From Microbacterium sp. MF43 (GTDB taxonomy: Bacteria; Actinomycetota; Actinomycetes; Actinomycetales; Microbacteriaceae): DNA of 64,000 bases. The stretch is from positions 744,001 to 808,000 of the forward strand of contig NZ_JABBDY010000001.1 in NCBI RefSeq assembly GCF_012847295.1, written 5' to 3'. Below are positions 16,691 through 24,668 of the stretch, piece after piece (position 1 is the first letter of the stretch; each line of letters begins with the position of its first letter). Made by a program: the position numbers and the translations under genes. A model generated the notes under the pieces. The model was given only the letters and a program-made list of their open reading frames with translations. It searched no databases and was not told the DNA's origin.

Positions 16691-17962
16691 TCAGCCCAGC
16701 AGCGCCTGCGCGATGGAGAAGATGGCGAGGCCGGCGAGCGCGCCGACGATCGTGCCGTTCAGCCGGATGTACTGCAGGTCGCGGCCGACCATGAGCTCGA
16801 TCTTCTCGGTGGTCTCGGCGGGATCCCAGTGCTCGACGGTGTCGGTGATGATCGACGCGATGTCGTGGCGGTACCGGTCGACGAGGAACACGGCGGCGTC
16901 GGTGACCCACGAGTCCACGCGGGCCTGGAGCGAGGCATCCGTCGTCAACCGCTCGCCGATCTCGGCGAGCGCGACCGCTGCGCGCCGCCGCAGCCCGCTC
17001 TCGGGATCGGCGAGCGACGCGAGCAGTCCGGCCTTGGCGGTGTTCCAGGCCTCCGCGGCGAGTTCGCGCACGCGGGGGCTGTCGAACATGCTCGCCTTCG
17101 CGTCCTCGAGGCGGCCGATCGTGCCGGGGTCGCGCTGCAGGTTGTCGGCGAGGCGGTCGAGGTACCCGTCGATCGCACGCCGCGCCTGGTGATCGGGATC
17201 GGCCCGAACGGCGGCGATGAACTTCACAGCCTCGTTGTAGACGGTGTCGTCGACGAGCCGCTGCGCCATGGACGGCAGCCACGACGGCAGGCGCTGGGAG
17301 ACGAGCCCGGTGAACGCCACCCGGTTCGCCTCGAGCCACGCGGCGACGGTGTCGACCGCCATGTCGACGGCGCCGTGATGCGCGCCCGATTCGACGATGC
17401 GGCCCAGCCATGCTCCGAGCGGCGGCCCCCACTCCGGGGTGATCAGGTGCTCACGGGCGAGGTCCTCGATGATGCCCTGCACTTCGTCGTCGCTGAGCGC
17501 CTGCAGCACGCCGGCGGCCATGATGGATGCCTCGGCCGCCACCCGTTCGGCGTGCGCGGGGTCGCTCAGCCATTCGCCGAGCTTGGCCGAGATCGGCGTC
17601 GCCTCGAGCTTCTGGCGCACCACGTCGCCGCGCAGGAACTCCGTCTCGACGAACTCGCCCAGCGTGCGGCCGATCTCGTCCTTGCGGTTGGGGATGATCG
17701 CCGTGTGGGGGATCGGGATGCCGAGCGGATGCCGGAACAGCGCCGTGACGGCGAACCAGTCCGCGAGCGCGCCGACCATGCCGCCCTCGGCCGCAGCCCG
17801 CACGTACGCGAGCGCCGGCACCTGCGTCTGGAACGCGAACGCGACCGCGAAGAGCACCGCCATGAAGACGAGCGCGCCGAGCGCGACCGCCTTCATGAGC
17901 CGCAGGCCCCGGCGTCGCTCCTGGTCGGCCGGGCTCAGCAGGACCGTCGGGGTGCGCGCCAT
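16691..17962 (-). CDS. DUF445 family membrane-associated protein
   Basis: A 423-aa protein with one or two hydrophobic segments near the N-terminus (AVALGALVFMAVLFAVAFAF) and a closing hydrophobic stretch at the C-terminus (VGALAGLAIFSIAQALLG). Between them lie the DUF445 hallmarks. AAAEGGMVGALADWFAVTALFRHP is the most conserved element, IPHTAIIPNRKDEIGRTLGEFV follows, and the middle is long, helical and charged. The final AETTEKIELMVGRDLQYIRLNGTIVGA is also typical. The ATG at 17962 has GAGGA seven bases upstream. Function of this family is unknown; no catalytic motif is seen. Confidence 0.88.
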   Translation of the reverse strand: MARTPTVLLSPADQERRRGLRLMKAVALGALVFMAVLFAVAFAFQTQVPALAYVRAAAEGGMVGALADWFAVTALFRHPLGIPIPHTAIIPNRKDEIGRTLGEFVETEFLRGDVVRQKLEATPISAKLGEWLSDPAHAERVAAEASIMAAGVLQALSDDEVQGIIEDLAREHLITPEWGPPLGAWLGRIVESGAHHGAVDMAVDTVAAWLEANRVAFTGLVSQRLPSWLPSMAQRLVDDTVYNEAVKFIAAVRADPDHQARRAIDGYLDRLADNLQRDPGTIGRLEDAKASMFDSPRVRELAAEAWNTAKAGLLASLADPESGLRRRAAVALAEIGERLTTDASLQARVDSWVTDAAVFLVDRYRHDIASIITDTVEHWDPAETTEKIELMVGRDLQYIRLNGTIVGALAGLAIFSIAQALLG

Positions 17963-18078
17963 TTCGTCATCCTCGCACGCGTGCGCCCGCGGTGGCGGGG
18001 GGCTTGCGGACCGCCGCCGAAGCACCCGATCGGGTCTGCGGGACGGAAGACGGCGCTCGTCCGCGCCCGCCGGATCGG

Positions 18079-19407
18079 CTACGACACGGTGGAGGTGACG
18101 GTCTCGCGGCGATCCCACACGCCGTCCGCGTCCAGGTCGTCCTCCTGCATCCACTGCACGAGGTAGCCGGCGTCGTCGTAGACGTACGTCGCGCGCGAGA
18201 TGCTGTCGGCCACGCCGTCGCCGTCGCCGTCGTAGGTCTGCAGCGCCCGCACCAGCTGGTCTGCCGCGTCGTACGCGTACTCCCATCGCTGGGTCGAGTC
18301 GCTGTTGCCGTCGCCGTCGGCATCGTGTTCTTCGACCGTCTCGGCGAGGTTGCCCGCGGCGTCGAACAGGTTCGTCAGCACGAGGAGGCTCCGGCTCTCC
18401 TCCGCCGTGCCGATCCCGGTGATGGTCTCGGTCGTGGAGGAGAGAAGGCGGTCACCGTCCCAGACGTCGGCCTTCCGGATGGTGGTGTCGATCGTCCCGC
18501 TGCTGTCGAGGTCGATGCTCTCGAGCGAGCCGACCTGCCGTCGGTGAGAGTCGTAGGTCAGCTCCGTCGTCGATGTCGCGCCCCCCTCCTGCACGGTGGT
18601 CCAGCCGGTGAGCAGGCCGGAGTTCGCGTAGCGCCACACCATGTCGGTATCGGGCTCGTCCTGGCCGACCCCGACCGCGCTGCTCGTGAGGATCGCCCCT
18701 CGTGCGTTGAAGGTCCGGGTCACCTCCTGCCAGCTCTCGAAGGCGCCGTCCGAGTTGAGATCGTTGGTGATCCGTTCGAAGAGGGGATGCCCCCGCCGGT
18801 CGTACTCGGCGTACATCACGGTGGAGTCATCAGCCGCGCCGTCGCCGTCGAAGTCGCCGACGACGGTCGAGGTGCTGGTCGCCGGGTTCTTCGTCGCCGT
18901 GACCCGGGTGACGGTGGAGGTGTCGATCACGCCGTCCGCCTCGAAGTCCACGCTGAAAGTGGTCTGCACGAGGTCGCCGCGCTTGTCGTAGGCGAGTTGT
19001 TCCATGGTGCGATAGTCGGCGATCGGGTCGGCACCTTCGAAGCTCTCGGAGACGACCAGGGTCAGCCGCCCGTGCCTGTCGTACGTCGAGGTGTCGACCA
19101 CCGTGAAGTCGATCGTGCCATCTGCGTCGGGGTCGTACTCCCAGCGCGAGGACAGCTCGTGCCCGGTGTTGTCGTAGGTGGTCGTGGACGTCACTCGCGA
19201 GTCGACCACCCCGTCCGCGTCGGCGTCGGCCTCGCGCACGTCGACGACGGTCACGCCCCGCAGATCCGGCGGATCGCCGAGTGGAGCAGCGACAGCGGCC
19301 GGCGAAGCCACCGCGCCCACGGTCACCGCGGCGGCCGCGGCGACCACCGCGGAGACCGCACGAACGATGCGCGCGGACGCGCGCCGAAGCATCGCTGACA
19401 TAGACAC
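18079..19407 (-). CDS. Secreted protein of about 12 YD/calcium-loop repeats
   Basis: A 442-aa protein with a signal peptide of about 40 residues ending at AVAAPL. The mature chain is almost entirely about 12 repeats of ~33 residues. Each pairs an acidic loop of the type D-x-D-x-D-G-x-x-D (for example DADGDGNSD, DGDGDGVAD, DLDADGVWD) with a beta element beginning YD-x-x-G-x-L (for example YDNTGHEL, YDKRGDLV, YDDAGYLV). The acidic loops resemble calcium-binding dockerin/thrombospondin type 3 loops; the second element resembles RHS/YD repeats. A few units have lost the acidic residues. GTG 19407 is used; an in-frame ATG at 19401 is an alternative. No enzymatic domain is present. The role is unknown; extracellular and probably calcium-dependent folding is inferred. 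Confidence 0.75.
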   Translation of the reverse strand: MSMSAMLRRASARIVRAVSAVVAAAAAVTVGAVASPAAVAAPLGDPPDLRGVTVVDVREADADADGVVDSRVTSTTTYDNTGHELSSRWEYDPDADGTIDFTVVDTSTYDRHGRLTLVVSESFEGADPIADYRTMEQLAYDKRGDLVQTTFSVDFEADGVIDTSTVTRVTATKNPATSTSTVVGDFDGDGAADDSTVMYAEYDRRGHPLFERITNDLNSDGAFESWQEVTRTFNARGAILTSSAVGVGQDEPDTDMVWRYANSGLLTGWTTVQEGGATSTTELTYDSHRRQVGSLESIDLDSSGTIDTTIRKADVWDGDRLLSSTTETITGIGTAEESRSLLVLTNLFDAAGNLAETVEEHDADGDGNSDSTQRWEYAYDAADQLVRALQTYDGDGDGVADSISRATYVYDDAGYLVQWMQEDDLDADGVWDRRETVTSTVS

Positions 19408-19503
19408 TCGACTCCCATCGTCCCCACACGGGGGAGGTATGCCCCGACGGTCGTGCTGACCGGCTGGCCGGAGTCTAGCCTCGTGCCTCCGGCCGCAACA
19501 GGG

Positions 19504-20676
19504 TCAGTCCGCGACGGGTCCGAGCCACGCCGTCGCCACGGTCGAGTGCGCCGACTCCGGGTCGCTCGGATGGAACATCCCGGCGAGCACGTCGCGGTAG
19601 AGCCGGCTGAGCTCGTGGGAGGCGAAGTAGGACGACCCGCCGGCGACGAGCACCGCGTCGTCGACGATGCGCTTCGCGGCGACGACCGCGCGGTGCTTGA
19701 GTCCGGCCAGGAGCGAGAACCACCGCGCACCATGGTCGGCGAGCGCGTCGACATCACGTGCGACCGCATCGAGCTGGGCCGGCAGCGCGTCGTACGCCAG
19801 CGCCATGTCGGCGATGCGCCAGCGGATGTCGGGGTCCTGGCTGTAGGGCTTGCCGGTCTTCTTCGAGGTGCGTCGCCCGGCCGCATCGACGGCGAGATCG
19901 AGGGCGCGGCGGGCGATGCCGGTGTAGACCGACGCGAGGAGGATCTCGAAGACGCTGAAGATGCCGAACACGAGCGGATCGGCGTTCGGGCCGGGATCGA
20001 GGCGCCGGGCGACCCGATCCACCGGCGCCACCGCGCGATGGAGCTCGGTCGTACGCGACTGGGTGCCGCGCATGCCGAGCGTGTCCCAGTCGTCGCGCGT
20101 GACGATGCGACGCCCCGCCTCCTCCGAGCGCGGAACGAAGGCGTAGACCATCTTCGGACCGTCCGCCGACGTCGTGTCGAGGCCGTGCAGCCCCAGCTGC
20201 GTCCACACCGGCGCGAGCGAGGTGAAGATCTTCGTGCCGGTGAACGCGTAGCCGCCGTCGGCGAGGGGCGAGGCATCCGTCCCGCTTCCGAACAGCACGA
20301 GGTCGTTTCCCGCCTCCGAGATGCCGAACGCGAAGACCTCGCCGGCCACGGCGCCCTCCTGGACGAACCGCAGCGCATCGATGCCCCGGTCGGCCAGCAC
20401 CTTGGCCACCCCCGTCCAGACGAGGTGCATGTTCACGGCCAGGGCGGTCGCCGGGGCGGCTCCCGCGAGACGCTGCTGGAGGACGGATGCCTCGGCCAGC
20501 CCCAGCCCGCCGCCGCCGAGTGCCGCCGGCGCGAGGATCGCCAGGTACCCGGCGTCGCGGAGGTCGGCGAGGTCGTCCTCGGGAAACGTGTTGTCGCGGT
20601 CGTGGGCCGCCGCCCGGGCGCGGATGCGCTCGAGCAGCTCGTCCGACAGGAACGCGGACGGGTCGAAGCCGCTCAC
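19504..20676 (-). CDS. Acyl-CoA dehydrogenase-like flavoprotein
   Basis: A 390-aa protein with the three-domain acyl-CoA dehydrogenase layout. It has an N-terminal helical domain (PEDDLADLRDAGYLAILAP and GGGGLGLAEASVL), a central beta domain (FAFGISEAGNDLV, GYAFTGTKIFTSLAPV, WDTLGMRGTQSRTTEL) and a C-terminal helical domain. The position of the usual catalytic Glu is not clear in the C-terminal part, so it may be an atypical dehydrogenase or a monooxygenase-like relative. It starts with GTG at 20676, overlapping the stop of the upstream hydrolase by four bases. The two are therefore translated together and could act on the same acyl substrate, which is unknown. Confidence 0.85.
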   Translation of the reverse strand: MSGFDPSAFLSDELLERIRARAAAHDRDNTFPEDDLADLRDAGYLAILAPAALGGGGLGLAEASVLQQRLAGAAPATALAVNMHLVWTGVAKVLADRGIDALRFVQEGAVAGEVFAFGISEAGNDLVLFGSGTDASPLADGGYAFTGTKIFTSLAPVWTQLGLHGLDTTSADGPKMVYAFVPRSEEAGRRIVTRDDWDTLGMRGTQSRTTELHRAVAPVDRVARRLDPGPNADPLVFGIFSVFEILLASVYTGIARRALDLAVDAAGRRTSKKTGKPYSQDPDIRWRIADMALAYDALPAQLDAVARDVDALADHGARWFSLLAGLKHRAVVAAKRIVDDAVLVAGGSSYFASHELSRLYRDVLAGMFHPSDPESAHSTVATAWLGPVAD

Positions 20677-21440
20677 ACCCGCACCTCCAGCGCTGCGAGG
20701 AACTGCGCGATCGTGGCCTCCGGCTTGTCGCGATGCGGCGAGTGGCCCGCGCCTGCCACGACGGAGAGCGTGAGGAGCGGGTTGGCGGAGATGACGGACT
20801 CGGCGGGCTTGCCGCAGAAGATGCTGTAGACGCCGGGATCGGATCCGATCACGTGGGTGGGGACGGCGAGGGAGGCCGCGGCATCCGTCACGTCCCACAC
20901 CGGGTTCTGGACGCTCGTCTGCTCGACCGCCCACCGGCTGGCCTGGCGCGCCGAGAGCGCCTTGAGCTCGATGTCGTGCTCGTGCCAGTGCGGATGCGCA
21001 TCGCGCACGGCGCGCGCCGACGGGTCGGCGAACGACTGCTCCTGGCTCTCACGCACCACCTCCCGGTCGTGGTCGGTGAGCGAGATCGCGGGATCGACGA
21101 GCACGAGCCGCCGCGTCCAGCCGTGGTCGGCGGAGGCGGCGAGCGTCGACGCCGCGCCGCCCAGCGAATGGCCGACGACGAGGTCCCATGCCCCGCCGCC
21201 GGCGGGACGGGTCTCGGCCAGGTCGGCGGCGTACGCCTCGAGCGTGTAGTCGAGGGCGCGCGGCGCGGTGCCGTGGCCGCGGAGATCGAGGGCATCGGCG
21301 CGCCATCCGCCATCGGCGAGGGCGACGCCGTAGCGCCACATCAGCGGGCCGTTCGAGCCGAGTCCGTGCACGAGGAGTGCGTGGCGGTCAGCGTCTGCAG
21401 TGCCCCACGAGTGGCGGGGGAGGATCACGGGTGCAGGCAT
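20673..21440 (-). CDS. Alpha/beta hydrolase
   Basis: A 255-aa alpha/beta-hydrolase fold enzyme without signal peptide. The oxyanion strand HALLVHGLGSNGPLMWRYG appears near residue 20. The nucleophile elbow VVGHSLGGAAS gives the catalytic Ser near residue 96. The C-terminal VVAGAGHSPHRDKPEATI provides the catalytic His, and a candidate Asp lies in VIGSDPGVYS. It hydrolyses an ester, thioester or amide that cannot be named. It overlaps the acyl-CoA dehydrogenase gene by four bases (GTGA) and follows the small gene 21450-21713 by nine bases, so the three form one unit. Confidence 0.88.
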   Translation of the reverse strand: MPAPVILPRHSWGTADADRHALLVHGLGSNGPLMWRYGVALADGGWRADALDLRGHGTAPRALDYTLEAYAADLAETRPAGGGAWDLVVGHSLGGAASTLAASADHGWTRRLVLVDPAISLTDHDREVVRESQEQSFADPSARAVRDAHPHWHEHDIELKALSARQASRWAVEQTSVQNPVWDVTDAAASLAVPTHVIGSDPGVYSIFCGKPAESVISANPLLTLSVVAGAGHSPHRDKPEATIAQFLAALEVRV

Positions 21441-21449
21441 ACCGCCATG

Positions 21450-21713
21450 CTACGGATGCCGCGTGCCCTCGGCGCTCGGCAGCGTCTGGTCGATCCGCTC
21501 GAGCACCGCCGTCCGTGCCGCCGCGAGATCCGGGTACTCTCCCACGTCGCGGCTGACGGCGTCCCGCGCGAGGTAACGGTCGGCCGCCTCGCGCTCGATC
21601 GTGCCCAGGAAGACGCCGTCGGTGCTTCCCACCCAGAAGCCGGTGTCCACCTCCGCCCACGTCGTGAAGCCGCGAAGTCCGGTCCGATCGGCGACATCGT
21701 CGATCATCGTCAT
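21450..21713 (-). CDS. Small hypothetical protein
   Basis: An 87-aa soluble protein of unknown function. It has a mildly acidic, mixed alpha/beta composition with FTTWAEVDTGFWVGSTDGVFLG near the N-terminus and a helical C-terminal half (DLAAARTAVLERIDQTL). No known motif is recognised. The ATG at 21713 begins ATG-ACG-ATG; a GAGAGAA lies just upstream. It precedes the alpha/beta hydrolase by nine bases and is probably the first gene of that operon. Its pattern of third-position GC is coding-like. Confidence 0.65.
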   Translation of the reverse strand: MTMIDDVADRTGLRGFTTWAEVDTGFWVGSTDGVFLGTIEREAADRYLARDAVSRDVGEYPDLAAARTAVLERIDQTLPSAEGTRHP

Positions 21714-21891
21714 GTTCTCTCAGCCCCTCGGGGTCGCGCGTCACGCGGTGTGACTGCTCCTGAATTACACCGCAGCGCCGAGGCCCGCCCGGTGGTCTTG
21801 ACACGTTCGGATCCGTTGTGCAACCCGGCGGGTGACCCGGTCGGACGCCCCGTCCGGCCCGCCTCGCCCCCGCGGCGGCGAGAATGAACTC

Positions 21892-22302
21892 ATGATCTCG
21901 ACGGACCTCGCCCTCGCCCTCCGCGACGCGGGCCTGGTGTGGCATCCGCGGTCCGGGGATCGGTTCCAGCTCGACGAGCCGGAGTTCGAGGCCGACGTCT
22001 TCACGGTCAGCGACATGACGATCGAGCCGCGCGAGTACCCGACAGGGCGCATCCTCGCCTTCAACGGCACGACCGAGTGGGCGCTGGACTCCGTGGCACT
22101 CGAGGACGCCCTGTGGCTTCCGCACGAAGGGCAGCTCCGCGAGATGCTCGGGCGCTCCTTCCGGTCGCTGCGACGCCTTCCCGACACCTTCCAGGTCGAG
22201 GTCGAGGTCGAGCTCGGCGGTGGGCTTCGCGTGTTCGAGCACCCGGAGCCGGCCGACGCCTACGCGCTCGCCCTCCTCGAACTGCTGCGCCGTCTGTCCT
22301 GA
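21892..22302 (+). CDS. Conserved-looking hypothetical protein
   Basis: A 136-aa soluble protein from the ATG at 21892, starting MISTDLALALRDAGLVWHP. It has one segment around EPEFEADVFTVSDMTIEP and a helical C-terminus ending with LALLELLRRLS. It has no signal peptide or membrane segment. GAGAAT lies six bases upstream of the ATG and there is no Shine-Dalgarno, again suggesting a leaderless start. The frame is open 60 bases further upstream without a better start. It faces the MFS gene convergently with 44 bases between the stops. I do not recognise the family. Confidence 0.65.
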   Translation: MISTDLALALRDAGLVWHPRSGDRFQLDEPEFEADVFTVSDMTIEPREYPTGRILAFNGTTEWALDSVALEDALWLPHEGQLREMLGRSFRSLRRLPDTFQVEVEVELGGGLRVFEHPEPADAYALALLELLRRLS

Positions 22303-22346
22303 GGCCGGACCCCGGCTGGTCGGATTCCGAGAGGGCTACGGCGTGA

Positions 22347-23552
22347 TCAGGTGATCGTCTGCACCGGCTCGGTGTCGGGGATGGGGCTGGCATCGCGCCC
22401 GCGCAGGTCGGGGAAGCCGCGGACGAACGCGACGGCGACGAGGAGACCCGCCGCCGCGAAGGCGGTGGCCGCGATGTACGCGCCGGTCGGCCCGATGTCG
22501 TCGATGAGGAACCCTGCGATCGCTGAGCCCGCCGCCGCGCCGATGAGCTGCCCGGTGCCGACCCAGCCGAAGGCCTCGGCGGTGTCGCTGAACTTGACGC
22601 TCGCCGACGTCATGGCGAACAGCACGGCGAGCGCGGGGGCGATGCCGATGCCCGCGAGCACGAGCGTGCCGCCCAGCCAGAACACGTTCAGCGACACGAT
22701 GGTGAGGGCCAGTCCGACGGTGACGATCGCCAGCCTGCGCGCCATCGCCCAGGGTCCGATCGGGATGTGGCCGAAGGCCAGGCCTCCTGCGAGGCTGCCG
22801 ACCGAGAACAGCGCGAGGACGATGCCAGCCTCGAGTCCGCCGTGGTCGAACGTCGCGACGACTCCCGCCTCGACGGCCGCGCACGCGCCGATGAGCAGGA
22901 AGCCGACCACGGTCGCCAGCAGCACCGGGGTCTTGGCGAGCACCTTGCCGATGCTCCGGCGGCTGCGGGGGATGCGCACCCGCCCCACCTCGGGGGACAG
23001 GATGAACCACGCCCCGCCGCCGAGGAGGATGACGACGATGAGCAGGAGTGCCGGCACCGTGCCGACCTGGGTCGCCACGAGGGTGATCACGACGGGCGCG
23101 ATGATCCAGATGATCTCCTGCAGCGAGGCGTCGAGCGAGAAGAGCGGTGTGAGCTGCTTCGCCGTGACCAGTTTCGGGTAGATCGTGCGGGCGGCGGACT
23201 GGATCGGCGGCGTCGAGAGGCCGCTCACGAACCCGAGCGCCATGTAGCCGGGCACCGGGAGGGTCAGCAGGGCGATGGCGGTGATCGAGAGGGCGCAGAT
23301 CACGAGCGTCGCCGTGATGACGGGTCGCATGCCCCACCGGCCCATCCACCGGCTCGTGACCGGGCCGGCGATCGCCTGGCCGATGGATGCGGCCGCGAGC
23401 ACGAGGCCGGCAGCTGCGTACGACCCGGTGACGAACTCGATGTGCAGCAGGATCGCCAGGCTCGTCATGCCGTTGGGGAATCGCGCGGTGAGCTGCGCGG
23501 CGATGATGCGACCGACCCCCGGAGTGCGCAGAAGATCCCGGTAGCCAGCCAC
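22347..23552 (-). CDS. MFS transporter, probable drug/metabolite exporter
   Basis: A 401-aa integral membrane protein with twelve predicted hydrophobic segments. MFS features are the N-terminal RTPGVGRIIAAQLTARFPNGM, the loop 2-3 motif RWMGRWGMRPVI (basic, Gly/Arg-rich), and a central cytoplasmic loop with SPEVGRVRIPRSRRSIGKVL. It begins with a GTG at 23552. It resembles the large group of actinobacterial exporters whose substrates are undefined. The gene stands alone between a convergent small gene and the nrd control region. Confidence 0.88.
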   Translation of the reverse strand: MAGYRDLLRTPGVGRIIAAQLTARFPNGMTSLAILLHIEFVTGSYAAAGLVLAAASIGQAIAGPVTSRWMGRWGMRPVITATLVICALSITAIALLTLPVPGYMALGFVSGLSTPPIQSAARTIYPKLVTAKQLTPLFSLDASLQEIIWIIAPVVITLVATQVGTVPALLLIVVILLGGGAWFILSPEVGRVRIPRSRRSIGKVLAKTPVLLATVVGFLLIGACAAVEAGVVATFDHGGLEAGIVLALFSVGSLAGGLAFGHIPIGPWAMARRLAIVTVGLALTIVSLNVFWLGGTLVLAGIGIAPALAVLFAMTSASVKFSDTAEAFGWVGTGQLIGAAAGSAIAGFLIDDIGPTGAYIAATAFAAAGLLVAVAFVRGFPDLRGRDASPIPDTEPVQTIT

Positions 23553-23663
23553 CCGTCCACGTTAGCGCGGGCCTGAGACGCGTCCGACTCGCCCGCCGGC
23601 GCCGCACCCCGCAGGGCACACGCCGCACCTCGCAGACGACACGCCGCGACACGCCGAGAGGTC

Positions 23664-23796
23664 CCATCCACAGGCAGATCCGATGTCGGATGCCCCGCCT
23701 ACCGTCGGATCTGTGGAGAGCCGTCGCCGAGGCATCCGAAAGGCGCGTGATTCAGGGTTTTTCCAGGTTCGGAATCCGTCGCCGTCCTGTGGATGA
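23664..23796. promoter_or_regulatory. Inverted repeat and DnaA-box-like sites upstream of nrdHIEF
   Basis: CAGATCCGA (23675-23683) is exactly inverted as TCGGATCTG (23705-23713). Flanking it are CCATCCACA (23664-23672) and TGTGGA (23712-23717), and further on TGTGGATGA (23788-23796). These match the TCCACA core of actinobacterial DnaA boxes. The rest of the ~410-bp space between the MFS gene and nrdH holds the NrdR boxes and no gene. Confidence 0.35.
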
Positions 23797-23854
23797 AACG
23801 GTGGAGAACCTGTGTTGTACATGGGGAGAGCGGTGGAAAATCACACTGATGTAA

Positions 23855-23902
23855 CTACTAGCCCTTGTGGTGCTATCCAATGTCGGTACCCATATGTAGT
23901 AT
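23855..23902. promoter_or_regulatory. Paired NrdR-like boxes, centres 32 bp apart
   Basis: Box 1 (23855-23870) keeps the CTA and TTGTG arms of the 16-bp NrdR consensus acaCwAtATaTwGtgt. Box 2 (23887-23902) keeps CcAtATgTaG. The centres are 32 bp apart, three helical turns, the spacing usual for NrdR tandem sites. They lie 64-111 bases upstream of nrdH, where the promoter is expected. NrdR with ATP/dATP would repress the operon. Confidence 0.65.
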
Positions 23903-23965
23903 TGGTCTCCCGGCGGGGGGCCTGCCGGACAAACCAGCGGATGTGAGGGGAGAGACAGGGTCGAC

Positions 23966-24199
23966 ATGACGATCACCGTCTACACGAAGCCCGCGTGCGT
24001 GCAGTGCACCGCGACCTACCGAGCGCTCGATTCCAAGGGGATCGAGTACGAAATCCACGACCTTTCCGAGGACCCTTCGGCCCTCGAGCAGGTCAAGGCG
24101 CTGGGGTACCTCCAGGCGCCGGTCGTCATCACCGATGAAGACCACTGGTCGGGCTTCCGTCCCGACAAGATCGACGAGCTCGCTTCGCGGCTCGCGTGA
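23966..24199 (+). CDS. nrdH: Glutaredoxin-like NrdH, electron donor to class Ib reductase
   Basis: A 77-aa thioredoxin-fold redoxin. The active site CVQC lies at residues 11-14 within [13 protein letters not shown], and the NrdH-specific C-terminal WSGFRPD is present. It reduces the class Ib ribonucleotide reductase NrdEF, itself being recharged by thioredoxin reductase. GGGGAGAGACAGG lies before the ATG. It is the first gene of the nrdHIEF operon; nrdI begins five bases after its stop. Confidence 0.96.
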   Translation: MTITVYTKPACVQCTATYRALDSKGIEYEIHDLSEDPSALEQVKALGYLQAPVVITDEDHWSGFRPDKIDELASRLA

Positions 24200-24203
24200 C
24201 GCC

Positions 24204-24668
24204 ATGGCAACCGCGATCGCACAGCGAAACGCGGTTGCCGGGCGTCGGGCCGCGACTCCGCTCCTCGTCTACTTCTCGAGCGTCTCGGGCAACACCGCGC
24301 GCTTCATCGAGAAGCTCGGAGCGAGAGCGGTGCGGATCCCGCTTCACGGCGGCGAACCGCCCCTCGTGGTCGATGAGCCTTTCATCCTCGTCACCCCGAC
24401 CTACGGCGGAGGCCAGGGCCGGGGGGAGGAGAAGGGCGCCGTTCCCAAGCAGGTGATCCGGTTCCTCAACGACGAGCGCAACCGGCGCCTGATTCGCGGG
24501 GTGATCTCCGCGGGCAACACCAACTTCGGCGAGCATTTCTGCATCGCCGGCGACATCATCAGCCGCAAGTGTCATGTGCCGCACTTGTACCGGCTCGAAG
24601 TATTCGGCACGCCCGAAGACGTGGATCGCGTGAGCGAGGGATTGGAACGATGGCAGACACCGCAGTGA
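24204..24668 (+). CDS. nrdI: NrdI flavodoxin-like activase
   Basis: A 154-aa flavodoxin-fold protein. The FMN phosphate loop FSSVSGNT is near residue 25, PTYGGG near residue 62 and [14 protein letters not shown] near residue 105. NrdI supplies superoxide to build the Mn(III)2-tyrosyl radical cofactor in NrdF. The N-terminal 18 residues ([17 protein letters not shown]) are longer than in many NrdI proteins; a later start is not favoured because no other ATG or GTG fits. Its 3' end overlaps nrdE by 19 bases. Confidence 0.95.
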   Translation: MATAIAQRNAVAGRRAATPLLVYFSSVSGNTARFIEKLGARAVRIPLHGGEPPLVVDEPFILVTPTYGGGQGRGEEKGAVPKQVIRFLNDERNRRLIRGVISAGNTNFGEHFCIAGDIISRKCHVPHLYRLEVFGTPEDVDRVSEGLERWQTPQ

